Below are positions 53,346 to 64,000 of a stretch of 64,000 nucleotides of DNA, one piece after another. The stretch spans positions 107,634-171,633 of the forward strand of contig NZ_PNFA01000012.1 of the NCBI RefSeq assembly GCF_002970975.1, written 5' to 3'. How positions within the stretch are numbered: position 1 is the stretch's first letter; each line of letters begins with the position of its first letter. The DNA comes from Microbacterium halophytorum (GTDB lineage Bacteria; Actinomycetota; Actinomycetes; Actinomycetales; Microbacteriaceae). The translations under genes were made by a program, and so were the position numbers. The notes under the pieces are model-generated. The model saw only the letters and a program-made list of their open reading frames with translations, made no database searches and was not told the origin of the DNA.

Positions 53346-53975
53346 TCAGCGGGCCGCCATGCCCCGCCACGCGGTCTCGAAGGCCGCGCGGCACCGATCC
53401 ATGACGCCGGGATCATCGACCTGCACGCCGCGCGCGACCAGCTGGTAGTAGTAGACGCCCGTGATGAGGTCGATGCTCGACTCGATGTCGAGATCGCTCC
53501 GCAGCTCCCCCGTCCGGATGCCCTCCGCCAGCGCCGCATGCATCGCACCGCGACGCCGGGACACGTGGGACGACCAGTACGCGTGCTGCAGATCCCGATC
53601 CTGCATGGCGAGCGCGATGCGCGCGCGGAAGCGTCGGTCGCTGTACCCCTCCCCGCCGAGCCGCTTCGGGTTCCCGAACAGCACCCGGAACATGGCCTCC
53701 CTGACGCTGGCGTACTCGGACAGGTCGATCTCGATCGCGGCGCGCCCGCGGTCGAGCGCCGTCGAGACCAGTTCGGTCATGCTGGGCCAGCGGCGGTACA
53801 GGGCGGCCCGCGAGACCCCGCTGTCGGCGACGACGGCCGCGACCGTCACGGGCCTTCCTGCATCGATCAGCGCGACGACGGCGTCGAGGATCTTCTCGTC
53901 GTGCCCCTCCGCCCGCGGGCGACCGGGGCCGCGCTCGACGACCCCGGCGACGCGGGTATCGGCGGCGACCCTCAC
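53346..53975 (-). CDS. TetR-family regulator
   Basis: 209-aa regulator, HTH in residues 25-70 (VTVAAVVADSGVSRAALYRRWPS) and an all-alpha ligand domain. GTG at 53975 overlaps the phosphatase stop as GTGA, so it is the last gene of the phn-type operon. Possibly autoregulatory. Ligand unknown. Confidence 0.9.
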   Translation of the reverse strand: MRVAADTRVAGVVERGPGRPRAEGHDEKILDAVVALIDAGRPVTVAAVVADSGVSRAALYRRWPSMTELVSTALDRGRAAIEIDLSEYASVREAMFRVLFGNPKRLGGEGYSDRRFRARIALAMQDRDLQHAYWSSHVSRRRGAMHAALAEGIRTGELRSDLDIESSIDLITGVYYYQLVARGVQVDDPGVMDRCRAAFETAWRGMAAR

Positions 53976-54733
53976 GCCAGCGCCCGCTCGCGCAGCCGCG
54001 CGATCAGGCCGTCGGTGAGGCCGGCTTCGCGCAGCGGCCGCAACGGGTCGCCGTGCTCCTGCGTCAGGTGCGCGATCAGCTCGCGCATCGGCCGCGGCGA
54101 GAACGACGCGTCGCCGGCGGCCTTCGCGGCCGCGTCGAGGTCGACGCCCATCCGCGCCATCAGCCGACCGATCGTGGGGCGCAGCCGCACCATCATGGCC
54201 GGCTTGTTCTCACCCGTCCGCGCGTAGTCGGCGACGATGTCGTCGGCGTCGGCGCCGAGCACGAGCAGCAGAGCGGCCGCGAGAACGCCCGTCCGGTCCT
54301 GGCCGGCGCTGCAGTGGAACGCGACGGTGCCCGGTGCGTGCGCGAGGATCGCCAGCGCCTCGACGACGCGGTGCGCCGAGCCCTCGAAGATCCGGATGTA
54401 CATCCGGCCGTACCGCGACTGATCGTGGAGGTCCTCGCCCGTGCCGGCGTCGGAGATGGACGCCATGAACGGCACGTGGTGGTAGCTGACGTCGCGGGCG
54501 CCGAGCGCGCCGCGCCCCGTGAACCCGACCTCGTCGTTCGACCGCAGATCGATCACGGCGCCGAGGCCGGCGGCGACGAGCTCATCGGCGGACGCCTCGT
54601 CAATCGTCGAGAGGTCGTCGGCGCGGAGCGCGAAACCGCGGCGGACGGCGCCGCCCGCGACGGGGATCCCGCCGAGGTCGCGCAGGTTCGCCGGCGCCGA
54701 GAGGGGGATGGCCGTGTCGTCGATGAGGGTCAT
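53972..54733 (-). CDS. Tyrosine-phosphatase-like protein (PTP loop HCSAGQDRTG)
   Basis: 253-aa protein of the dual-specificity/IphP-like phosphatase family. P-loop HCSAGQDRTG with nucleophile Cys141 and Arg147; general acid Asp is probably in the upstream loop (SISDAGTGEDLHDQ). N-terminal ANLRDLGGIPVAGG is the standard opening of this group. ATGA-coupled to phnE; the TetR gene follows. In the context of a PhnCDE-type transporter it may release phosphate from an imported ester rather than act on protein. That is inference. Confidence 0.9.
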   Translation of the reverse strand: MTLIDDTAIPLSAPANLRDLGGIPVAGGAVRRGFALRADDLSTIDEASADELVAAGLGAVIDLRSNDEVGFTGRGALGARDVSYHHVPFMASISDAGTGEDLHDQSRYGRMYIRIFEGSAHRVVEALAILAHAPGTVAFHCSAGQDRTGVLAAALLLVLGADADDIVADYARTGENKPAMMVRLRPTIGRLMARMGVDLDAAAKAAGDASFSPRPMRELIAHLTQEHGDPLRPLREAGLTDGLIARLRERALA

Positions 54734-55587
54734 GAGATCTTCCTTCGGATGATGGCGCTGACCTGGTCGATGATCGTGACGAGCACGATGATGCAGATGA
54801 CCATAGCGCACAGGTGGTTGTAGTCGTATCGGTTCATGGCGGTGGTCAGTTCGAGGCCGATGCCGCCCGCGCCGACGAGGCCGAGGATCGTGGCGCCTCG
54901 TACGTTCCCCTCGAAGAGGAGGAGCGTGTAGCTGACCAGCAGCGGCAGCGCCTGCGGCACGATCGCGTACTGGATGACCTGTCGCTTCGACGCCCCCACC
55001 GACTCCATGGCCGTGATGGGGCCGCGGTCGACGGCCTCCATCGCCTCGGCGAACACCTTGCCGATGGAGCCGATCGAGCCGACCGTCATCGCGAGGATGC
55101 CGGCGAACGGACCGAGGCCCACGGCCGAGACGAACATGAGAGCGATGACGAGGTCGGGCAGCGCCCGGATGATGTTCATCGTCCATCGGCAGCCGTAGTA
55201 GAGCCACTTCGGCGCGATGTTGCTCGCGGCGCCGAACGCGATGACGAGGGAGAGCACGGCCCCGAGCACGGTGCCGACGATCGCCATCTGCAGGGTCTCG
55301 ACGAGCAGGGACAGGATGAGGGGGAACTGCGAGAAGTCGGGCGGGAACATGCGCACGAGGAACTCGCCCATGTTCACGGCGCCCTCACCGAGCTTCAGGA
55401 AGTCGAACTGCGCGCCGTTCGCCGACCACACGAAGATCGCGACGGCGGCGACCGCGCCGACGATGAAGCGGGTGCGCGGCACGCGGAAGGCGTGCTCCAT
55501 GCGCTCCCGGGCTCTGGGGTCGAGCTGCTCAGCGGCGCCCCGGCCCTTCTTCCGCGCCTCGGCGGGCTTCGCCTCGGTCGTCGCCAT
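54730..55587 (-). CDS. phnE: Phosphonate/phosphate-ester ABC transporter permease (PhnE type)
   Basis: 285-aa permease with a hydrophilic N-terminus of about 38 residues and six segments. The PhnE signature GASKRQVIQYAIVPQALP near residue 195 and GLVGAGGIGLELTTAMNRYDY toward the end mark the family. ATG at 55587 overlaps the phnC stop (TGATG). Forms the channel with PhnC and PhnD. The true ligand of PhnCDE-like systems varies (phosphonate, phosphite, phosphate ester). Confidence 0.92.
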   Translation of the reverse strand: MATTEAKPAEARKKGRGAAEQLDPRARERMEHAFRVPRTRFIVGAVAAVAIFVWSANGAQFDFLKLGEGAVNMGEFLVRMFPPDFSQFPLILSLLVETLQMAIVGTVLGAVLSLVIAFGAASNIAPKWLYYGCRWTMNIIRALPDLVIALMFVSAVGLGPFAGILAMTVGSIGSIGKVFAEAMEAVDRGPITAMESVGASKRQVIQYAIVPQALPLLVSYTLLLFEGNVRGATILGLVGAGGIGLELTTAMNRYDYNHLCAMVICIIVLVTIIDQVSAIIRRKIS

Positions 55588-56411
55588 CAGTCCTCCTCCT
55601 CTTCCTCTTCGATGTCGTAGACGGGGGCGAGCAGTGAAGCGTCGAGCTCGGTCGTGCGACCGGAGACGACGATCTCCCCGTGGCGCAGCCCCACGATGCG
55701 GTCGGAGTGCTCGAGGGCGAGCGGCAGCACGTGCAGGCTGACCAGCACGGGGATGCCCTCCTCGCGGGAGATCGATCGCAGCAGTTCCAGCACAGTGCGG
55801 CTCATCCGGGGGTCGAGCGAGGCGACGGGTTCGTCGGCGAGGATCACACGCGGGTTCTGCATGAGCGCGCGTGCGATCGCGACTCGCTGCTGCTGGCCTC
55901 CCGAGAGCGACCGGGCCGGCTCGCCCGCCTTGTGGGCGATGCCGACGCGGTCGAGGAGCGCGAGGGCGCGCTTGCGGTCGGCGGACCGGAAGGTGCCGAG
56001 CGCGTTGACGGGGCCCGCTCCGTGCAGGCCTCCCGTGAGTACGTTCGTCAGCACGCTGAGGCGCCCGATCAGGTTGAACTGCTGGAAGATCTGCCCCGTC
56101 TGCGCACGCAGGCTCCGCAGCCGGCCGTGCCGCAGGCCCGCGACGTCGACGTCGCCGACGCGCACGGTGCCCCCTGTGATCGGAGCGAAGCCGGTCAGCG
56201 ACTTCATCAGGGTCGACTTGCCGGAGCCGGACGACCCCAGCAGGGCGACCGTCTCGCCGGGGAAGAGGTCGAGGTCGACGCCGTCGAGCACGACGGGCGC
56301 GTCGGGCGCGTATCGGACCCGGAGATCCCGGATGTGCACGAGCGGTGCGGGGCGCGCGGGCGCTTCCGCCTGGACCGATCGGATCGGATTCGTCATGGTC
56401 GAAAGGCTCAT
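55587..56411 (-). CDS. phnC: Phosphonate-type ABC transporter ATPase (PhnC)
   Basis: 274-aa ABC protein. Walker A GSSGSGKST, Q-loop QIFQQFNLI, signature LSGGQQQRVAIARAL, Walker B VILADEPVASLDP, H-loop SLHVLPLAL. It ends with an acidic run, EEEEEED, which is not usual for PhnC. Start ATG at 56411, GAGGGGCGG upstream; ATG at 56396 is possible. Middle gene of phnD-phnC-phnE. Confidence 0.93.
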   Translation of the reverse strand: MSLSTMTNPIRSVQAEAPARPAPLVHIRDLRVRYAPDAPVVLDGVDLDLFPGETVALLGSSGSGKSTLMKSLTGFAPITGGTVRVGDVDVAGLRHGRLRSLRAQTGQIFQQFNLIGRLSVLTNVLTGGLHGAGPVNALGTFRSADRKRALALLDRVGIAHKAGEPARSLSGGQQQRVAIARALMQNPRVILADEPVASLDPRMSRTVLELLRSISREEGIPVLVSLHVLPLALEHSDRIVGLRHGEIVVSGRTTELDASLLAPVYDIEEEEEED

Positions 56412-56420
56412 GGCCGCCCC

Positions 56421-57341
56421 TCAGCCCAGGTCCGAGATGTCGACGCCCGCGACCTCGGCGATGTCGACGACGCCCTGGAAGTCCTGCTGCGTCGGCTCGA
56501 CGATCGGCTCGACGCCCTCGGGCATCCCGTCCATGTACATGCCGAGCGCATCGCGGTTCTCGTCGCTGAACACCTTCGGGATCGCTTCGACGAGCGCGTC
56601 GCGCTTCGCGTCGCTCATGTGCTGGCTGCCGAGGACCGACATCGAGATCGGCATGTCGATGCTGTCGCCGATCGAGCGGGTCTCGCCCTCTTCGAACGGG
56701 AACATCGGGTTCCCCTGGCCCGCCATCGCGGTGAAGATCGTCGACGTGCAGGCGACGTCGGCCTGGCCCTCCTGCAGCGCGAGGAAGCTGCGGTCGTGGC
56801 CGCCCGACATGAGCTCCTGGAAGTCGCCCTCGTCAGCCTGCAGGCCGACCTCGTTCAGCATGTACGTGGGCATGTAGTAGCCGCTCGACGAGTTCGGGTC
56901 GGCGAACGCGATGGTCGTGTCGGCCGTGATGTCCTCGAGCGAGGTCAGCGGCGACTCGTCGAGCACGAGGCAGCTCGAGACCGGCTCGTCGAGGCCGGGC
57001 CAGGCGACGAGCGAGTCGACCTCGCCGGTGTTGACCGCGAGCGCTGACGGGAAGGCGCTCATGATGCCGATGTCCTCGTGGCCGGCGCGGACCGCCTCGA
57101 TCACGGCGGAGTAGTTGGGCACGTCGGTGACCTCGACGGTCATGCCGGTCTCCTCCTCGAGGAGCGCCGTGATCTCGTCGATGGGCGTCTCGGCGTTCGG
57201 GTCCTCCGCCAGCGGCAGAGTCGCGAACCGGATGACGTCGTCGTCGCTCGACGCGGCGTCGGCTCCGCCGGAGCAGCCGGCGAGCAGGAGGGCGGAGCCG
57301 GCGGCGAGAGCGCCGGCGACGGGGAGGATGCGGGTGCGCAT
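56421..57341 (-). CDS. phnD: Phosphonate/phosphate-ester-binding lipoprotein (PhnD type)
   Basis: 306-aa PBP-II-fold binder with signal peptide, lipobox LAGC (lipidated Cys23), then RFATLPLAEDP and the PhnD-type stretch DPNSSSGYYMPTYML, which binds the phosphonate/phosphate group in homologues. ATG at 57341 with AAAGGCT upstream. First gene of a five-gene operon phnD-phnC-phnE-phosphatase-tetR. The region 57342-57580 upstream holds no gene; a promoter lies there but I cannot name its boxes with confidence. Confidence 0.9.
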   Translation of the reverse strand: MRTRILPVAGALAAGSALLLAGCSGGADAASSDDDVIRFATLPLAEDPNAETPIDEITALLEEETGMTVEVTDVPNYSAVIEAVRAGHEDIGIMSAFPSALAVNTGEVDSLVAWPGLDEPVSSCLVLDESPLTSLEDITADTTIAFADPNSSSGYYMPTYMLNEVGLQADEGDFQELMSGGHDRSFLALQEGQADVACTSTIFTAMAGQGNPMFPFEEGETRSIGDSIDMPISMSVLGSQHMSDAKRDALVEAIPKVFSDENRDALGMYMDGMPEGVEPIVEPTQQDFQGVVDIAEVAGVDISDLG

Positions 57342-57580
57342 GGGGGAGCCTTTCGGGTCGGGCCGCCGGTGCTGGCGACGACACTCAGACAACCGCCCCG
57401 AGGTGTCCGGGAATTACGAGACCGGCGATACGAGAACGGAAGGCTTCATGAACGCGGGGTTACGGGACCAGCGGTCTCGGATGGGCGCACACGCACGCGC
57501 CGAGGCATCGGCATCGACGCGGATCCTCGCGCGGCGGTCGACGGGCGGCTCAGCGGCCGGGCGCGCGCGGGCGGGGCGGC

Positions 57581-57898
57581 TCAGGGCCGCTCGTTCTCCT
57601 CGGCTCCCGCGTCGACATGGTGCCGGATGACCTCGGCGACGACGAACTTGAACCACTTCTCAGCGAACTCGGGGTCGAGGTGGGCGTCCTCCGCGAGCGT
57701 GCGCAGGCGCGCGACCTGCTGCCGCTCGCGATCGGGGTCGGATGCGGGGAGGTCGTTGGTCGCCTTCAGCACACCGACCTGCTTCGTCGCCCGGAACCGC
57801 TCGGCGAGCATGTGCACGAGCGCCGCGTCGATGTTGTCGATGCTCGCGCGCAGGCGCAGCAGCGTCTCGTACGGGTCCTCGCGCGTCTCATCCACCAC
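57581..57898 (-). CDS. Chorismate mutase (AroQ type)
   Basis: 105-aa all-alpha AroQ-fold chorismate mutase, rearranging chorismate to prephenate for Phe/Tyr synthesis. Seen: LLRLRASIDNIDAALVHMLAERF with the conserved Arg and Lys (VGVLKATN) and DPDRERQQVARLR. Start GTG at 57898 lies 6 nt after TATCGT (57905-57910) and has no separate ribosome site, matching the leaderless pattern of other genes here. Isolated between the phn operon and the thiamine genes. Confidence 0.9.
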   Translation of the reverse strand: MVDETREDPYETLLRLRASIDNIDAALVHMLAERFRATKQVGVLKATNDLPASDPDRERQQVARLRTLAEDAHLDPEFAEKWFKFVVAEVIRHHVDAGAEENERP

Positions 57899-57921
57899 GC
57901 TCCGACGATACCGCGCGAGAT

Positions 57922-57978
57922 TCCGGTGGCGCACATCGGTCGCCGCCCGTGGCGGGGAGGCCGATGTGCGCCACCGGA
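57922..57978 (-). terminator. Large hairpin after the thiF gene
   Basis: 18-bp perfect stem (57922-57939 with 57961-57978), 21-nt loop with an inner CCGCC/GGCGG stem. It lies 77 nt past the stop of thiF and directly upstream of the chorismate mutase promoter. Likely terminator of the thiamine operon. Confidence 0.75.
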
Positions 57979-58055
57979 CCGGTCGGGGCGCGCGGGGAGC
58001 GGCGCCCGCCGCGCGACGCGGGGCGAGCCGATCGCGGGCACGGCGGCGCCCCGGT

Positions 58056-60241
<2,186 letters not shown>

Positions 60242-60245
<4 letters not shown>

Positions 60246-61348
60246 GAGACCTCCATGAGGGTCGGCCGGCCGGTGAAGCGGTCGGGGCGGAAGGGGGCGA
60301 GGAGAGGATCGGAACCGCCCTCGAGGGCGGTGCGCACGGCGTCGGCCGCGATCGGCGCGAGCATGACGCCGTGGCGGCCGAACCCGGTCGCGAACACCAG
60401 GCCGGGGCCGGCCCGGCCGAGCAGCGGGCCGTTGTCGGGCGAGACGGGCCGGGCCCTCGCGGTCACCTCGATCAGCTCGAGTTCCGCGACGGCGGGCACG
60501 ACCTCGGCTGCGTCGCGCAGCAGGGCGCAGACGCCGCCCGCCGAGACGCCGTCGCCGCCGTGCTCGCGCTCGGTCGCGCCGACGACGACGGTGCCGTCGG
60601 CGCGGGGCACGAGGTACACGGATGACGACCGCACGCGAGCACGCACCGTGCGGCTCAGCAGCGGCCGGAGGCGCTCGGGCACCCGCAGGCGCAGGACGTC
60701 GCCATGCACCCGCCGCAGCGGCACCTCGAACGGCAGGCCGCCCAGCGCGGCGGCGCCCGAGCCGCACGCGATCACCGTCTCGGCGGCGGCGATCGTCGAG
60801 CCGTCGGCGAGGAGGACGCCGGTGACGGGAGCGTCGTCCGCCTCGCCCCGCGACACCCCGACGACGCTCCGGCGCACGACCCGTGCGCCGAGCGCCTCGC
60901 GCATCCGCGCGGCGAGGGCGCGGGGGTCGACGCGGTGCTCGGCGACGCGGCGCGCGGCCGTGGCGCGGGGCCCGATCATCGGCTCCGCCCGCCGGGTCTC
61001 GCGCAGCGACAGCGGCACGGCGGCATCCGGATGCAGCGCGGCCGCGTCGTCGAGCATCCGGCGATCAGCCTCGTCGACCGCGAGCAGCAGCGTCTCGGCC
61101 GCCTCGAAGCCGCATCGATCGCCGCCCGGCAACGACGCGAGGAAACCGGGGTACCGCGCCACCGACGCCGCCGCGAGTGCGTGCAGCGCGGGCTCCGTGT
61201 GCCGGTGCTCGCTGACGGGGGCGATCATGCCCGCGGCGGCATGCGTCGCGCCGGACGCCGGCTCCGGGTCGACGACGAGCACCCCGCGACCGGCGCGCGC
61301 GAGCTCCCACGCGACCGCGAGACCGATGATCCCCGCGCCGACGATCAC
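60242..61348 (-). CDS. thiO: Glycine oxidase ThiO
   Basis: 368-aa FAD-dependent oxidase (DAO family) making dehydroglycine. The FAD Rossmann motif [15 protein letters not shown] is at the very N-terminus, followed by [12 protein letters not shown] and, late, the FAD-contact [11 protein letters not shown]. Start GTG at 61348 is the first usable codon that keeps the motif intact; no ATG or GTG lies further upstream in frame near it. It is divergent from thiE with just 30 nt between the two starts, so promoters must overlap coding DNA. Confidence 0.88.
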
Positions 61349-61378
61349 GACCTCGCACCGGTTCGGTACCCTCGCGGG

Positions 61379-62017
61379 GTGCTGATCGACAACGCCCGCC
61401 TGTACCTGTGCACCGATGCCCGCCGAGACCGCGGCGACTTCGCCGCCTTCGCCGATGCCGCCTTCGCGGGCGGGGTCGACGTCATCCAGCTCCGCGACAA
61501 GGCCCTCGAGGCCGCCGAGGAGCTCGAGCTGCTCGCCGTGCTGCGCAGCGCCGCCGAGCGGCACGGCCGCCTGTGGTCGGTCAACGACCGCGCCGACATC
61601 GCCGCGGCGTCCGGGGCACCCGTGCTGCACCTCGGCCAGGGCGACCTGCCCCGCCCGCACGCGCGCCGCATCGTCGGCGAGGGCGTCGGCATCGGCCTGT
61701 CGACCCACGACCCCGCACAGCTCGCGGCCGCCCGCGCCGAGGCCGACCTCGGCTACTTCTGCGTCGGTCCTGTGTGGGCCACCCCTACGAAGCCCGGCCG
61801 CCCCGGCGTGGGGCTCGACCTGGTGCGCCGCGCCGCCGAGGCCGACCGCGCCGACGGCGCCGCCCGACCCTGGTTCGCGATCGGCGGCATCGACCTGACG
61901 ACCGTCGACGAGGTCGTCGGCGCCGGCGCGCGCCGCATCGTGGTCGTGCGGGCGATCACCGAAGCCGACGACCCCGCCGAGGCCGCCCGCGCCCTGCGGG
62001 ATCGCCTGGCCCCGTAG
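61379..62017 (+). CDS. thiE: Thiamine phosphate synthase
   Basis: 212-aa TIM-barrel enzyme coupling HMP-PP and thiazole phosphate. Family features: [65 protein letters not shown] at 61379 has TACCCT (61367-61372) 6 nt before, the leaderless pattern. Converges with thiC: the two stop codons are separated by 2 nt with no terminator in between. Confidence 0.94.
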   Translation: MLIDNARLYLCTDARRDRGDFAAFADAAFAGGVDVIQLRDKALEAAEELELLAVLRSAAERHGRLWSVNDRADIAAASGAPVLHLGQGDLPRPHARRIVGEGVGIGLSTHDPAQLAAARAEADLGYFCVGPVWATPTKPGRPGVGLDLVRRAAEADRADGAARPWFAIGGIDLTTVDEVVGAGARRIVVVRAITEADDPAEAARALRDRLAP

Positions 62018-62019
62018 CA

Positions 62020-63756
<1,737 letters not shown>

Positions 63757-63850
63757 CTACTTCCTACGCCGGCATGATCCGGACAGGTTCTACGGTCGCA
63801 GGCAGCTGCAGCCTGTTCTCAGCCCGTGCTCGGACTCCCGTGTGGACGCG
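63757..63850 (-). ncRNA. TPP (THI-box) riboswitch upstream of thiC
   Basis: On the minus strand the leader shows the THI-box blocks GGGAGTCCGAG (5' side), GGGCTGAGA near 63821, ACCGTAGAACCTG and CCGGATCATGCCGGCGTAGGAA near 63761-63790. CTGAGA and the GGATCATGCCGGCG stretch form the pyrimidine-binding and 3' stem. It should reduce thiC expression when TPP is high. The ribosome site GTAGGAG follows 3 nt after the 3' conserved part, so control is likely translational. Confidence 0.9.
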
Positions 63851-63853
63851 ACG

Positions 63854-63859
63854 ATGCTA
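63854..63859 (-). promoter_or_regulatory. Extended -10 box of the thiC promoter
   Basis: On the minus strand TGCTAGCAT gives an extended -10 (TGN) with TAGCAT at 63854-63859, 5-8 nt before the riboswitch begins. The -35 side is GC-rich and not clear. Confidence 0.45.
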
Positions 63860-63944
63860 GCACGGGGCCGCGCGGGGCCCTCGACGCGCGGGGAATCGGC
63901 CGCGCACGTGCGCGCTCGCACCGTGCGGGGCAGGGCACAGAACA

Positions 63945-63979
63945 GCGGTGGGGGCCCCGCTCAGACGGGGCCCCACCGC
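63945..63979. terminator. Hairpin near the window end
   Basis: GCGGTGGGG-GCCCCG (63945-63959) pairs with 63966-63979 with one bulged G. No gene is visible between the thiC promoter and base 64000. Probably the terminator of a gene beyond the window. Confidence 0.6.
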
Positions 63980-64000
63980 AGGTCGTCGGGCGCGCACACC

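Noticed and set aside
53972..54733. Secreted tyrosine phosphatase acting on host proteins (virulence type)
   Set aside because: No signal peptide, and the gene is ATGA-coupled to a nutrient transporter; a metabolic role is more likely.

Overview
The window is very GC-rich, with GTG starts, many ATGA/GTGA/TGATG gene overlaps and lipobox-type solute-binding lipoproteins. Gene content and protein style (Cgl0158-type inositol aldolase, actinobacterial PurL, leaderless-looking promoters) point to a high-GC actinobacterium, most likely Microbacteriaceae and Microbacterium-like. This placement is inferred from gene content only. No tRNA, rRNA, transposase, integrase or CRISPR array was seen.

Layout. 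(1) 1-6046: two RbsABC-type sugar/polyol ABC transporters, both on the minus strand, the first cut by the window edge. (2) 6175-16603: a second cyclitol-type locus with a Gfo/Idh oxidoreductase, an inositol-type MFS porter, paralogues of IolD and IolB, two tandem IclR regulators, and a divergent operon of split transketolase plus a PfkB-family sugar kinase. (3) 16608-24136: a LacI-controlled operon of three Gfo/Idh dehydrogenases, one intact TIM-barrel isomerase and one broken isomerase, next to a divergent MFS porter. (4) 24203-35596: a complete myo-inositol operon (iolC, aldolase, iolA, iolB, iolD, iolE, iolG, then a TIM-barrel protein, an SDR and a thioesterase) with a divergent GntR/UTRA regulator. 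(5) 35608-40131: a double-TetR regulator facing an MFS porter and a cytoplasmic GH3 glycosidase. (6) 40399-44448: purL and three small conserved-looking genes. (7) 44715-50938: a MalFG-type ABC system with a GH13 alpha-glucosidase and a divergent ROK regulator. (8) 51062-53207: a YtrA-type GntR regulator with an ABC exporter. (9) 53346-57341: PhnCDE-type transporter, a tyrosine-phosphatase-like protein and a TetR regulator. (10) 57581-63859: chorismate mutase and the thiamine genes thiO-S-G-F, thiE and thiC, the last behind a TPP riboswitch.

How it fits together. Inositol enters through the ABC and MFS systems, is oxidised by IolG, dehydrated by IolE, opened by IolD, isomerised by IolB, phosphorylated by IolC, cleaved by the aldolase and finished by IolA. 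The locus at 6-17 kb repeats only the middle of this route (IolD, IolB). It replaces kinase and aldolase with a PfkB kinase and a split transketolase, so it may handle a different cyclitol or a different exit into the pentose phosphate pathway.

Two operator families can be read by eye. TGGAC-N5-GTCCA lies before at least four units of the second locus, next to the IclR pair. TTGTCCTGACAA-like sites lie between iolC and the GntR gene and again before the MFS porter at 9 kb. A LacI site, a set of 22-bp tandem repeats (TetR), a ROK site and a YtrA site mark the other regulators.
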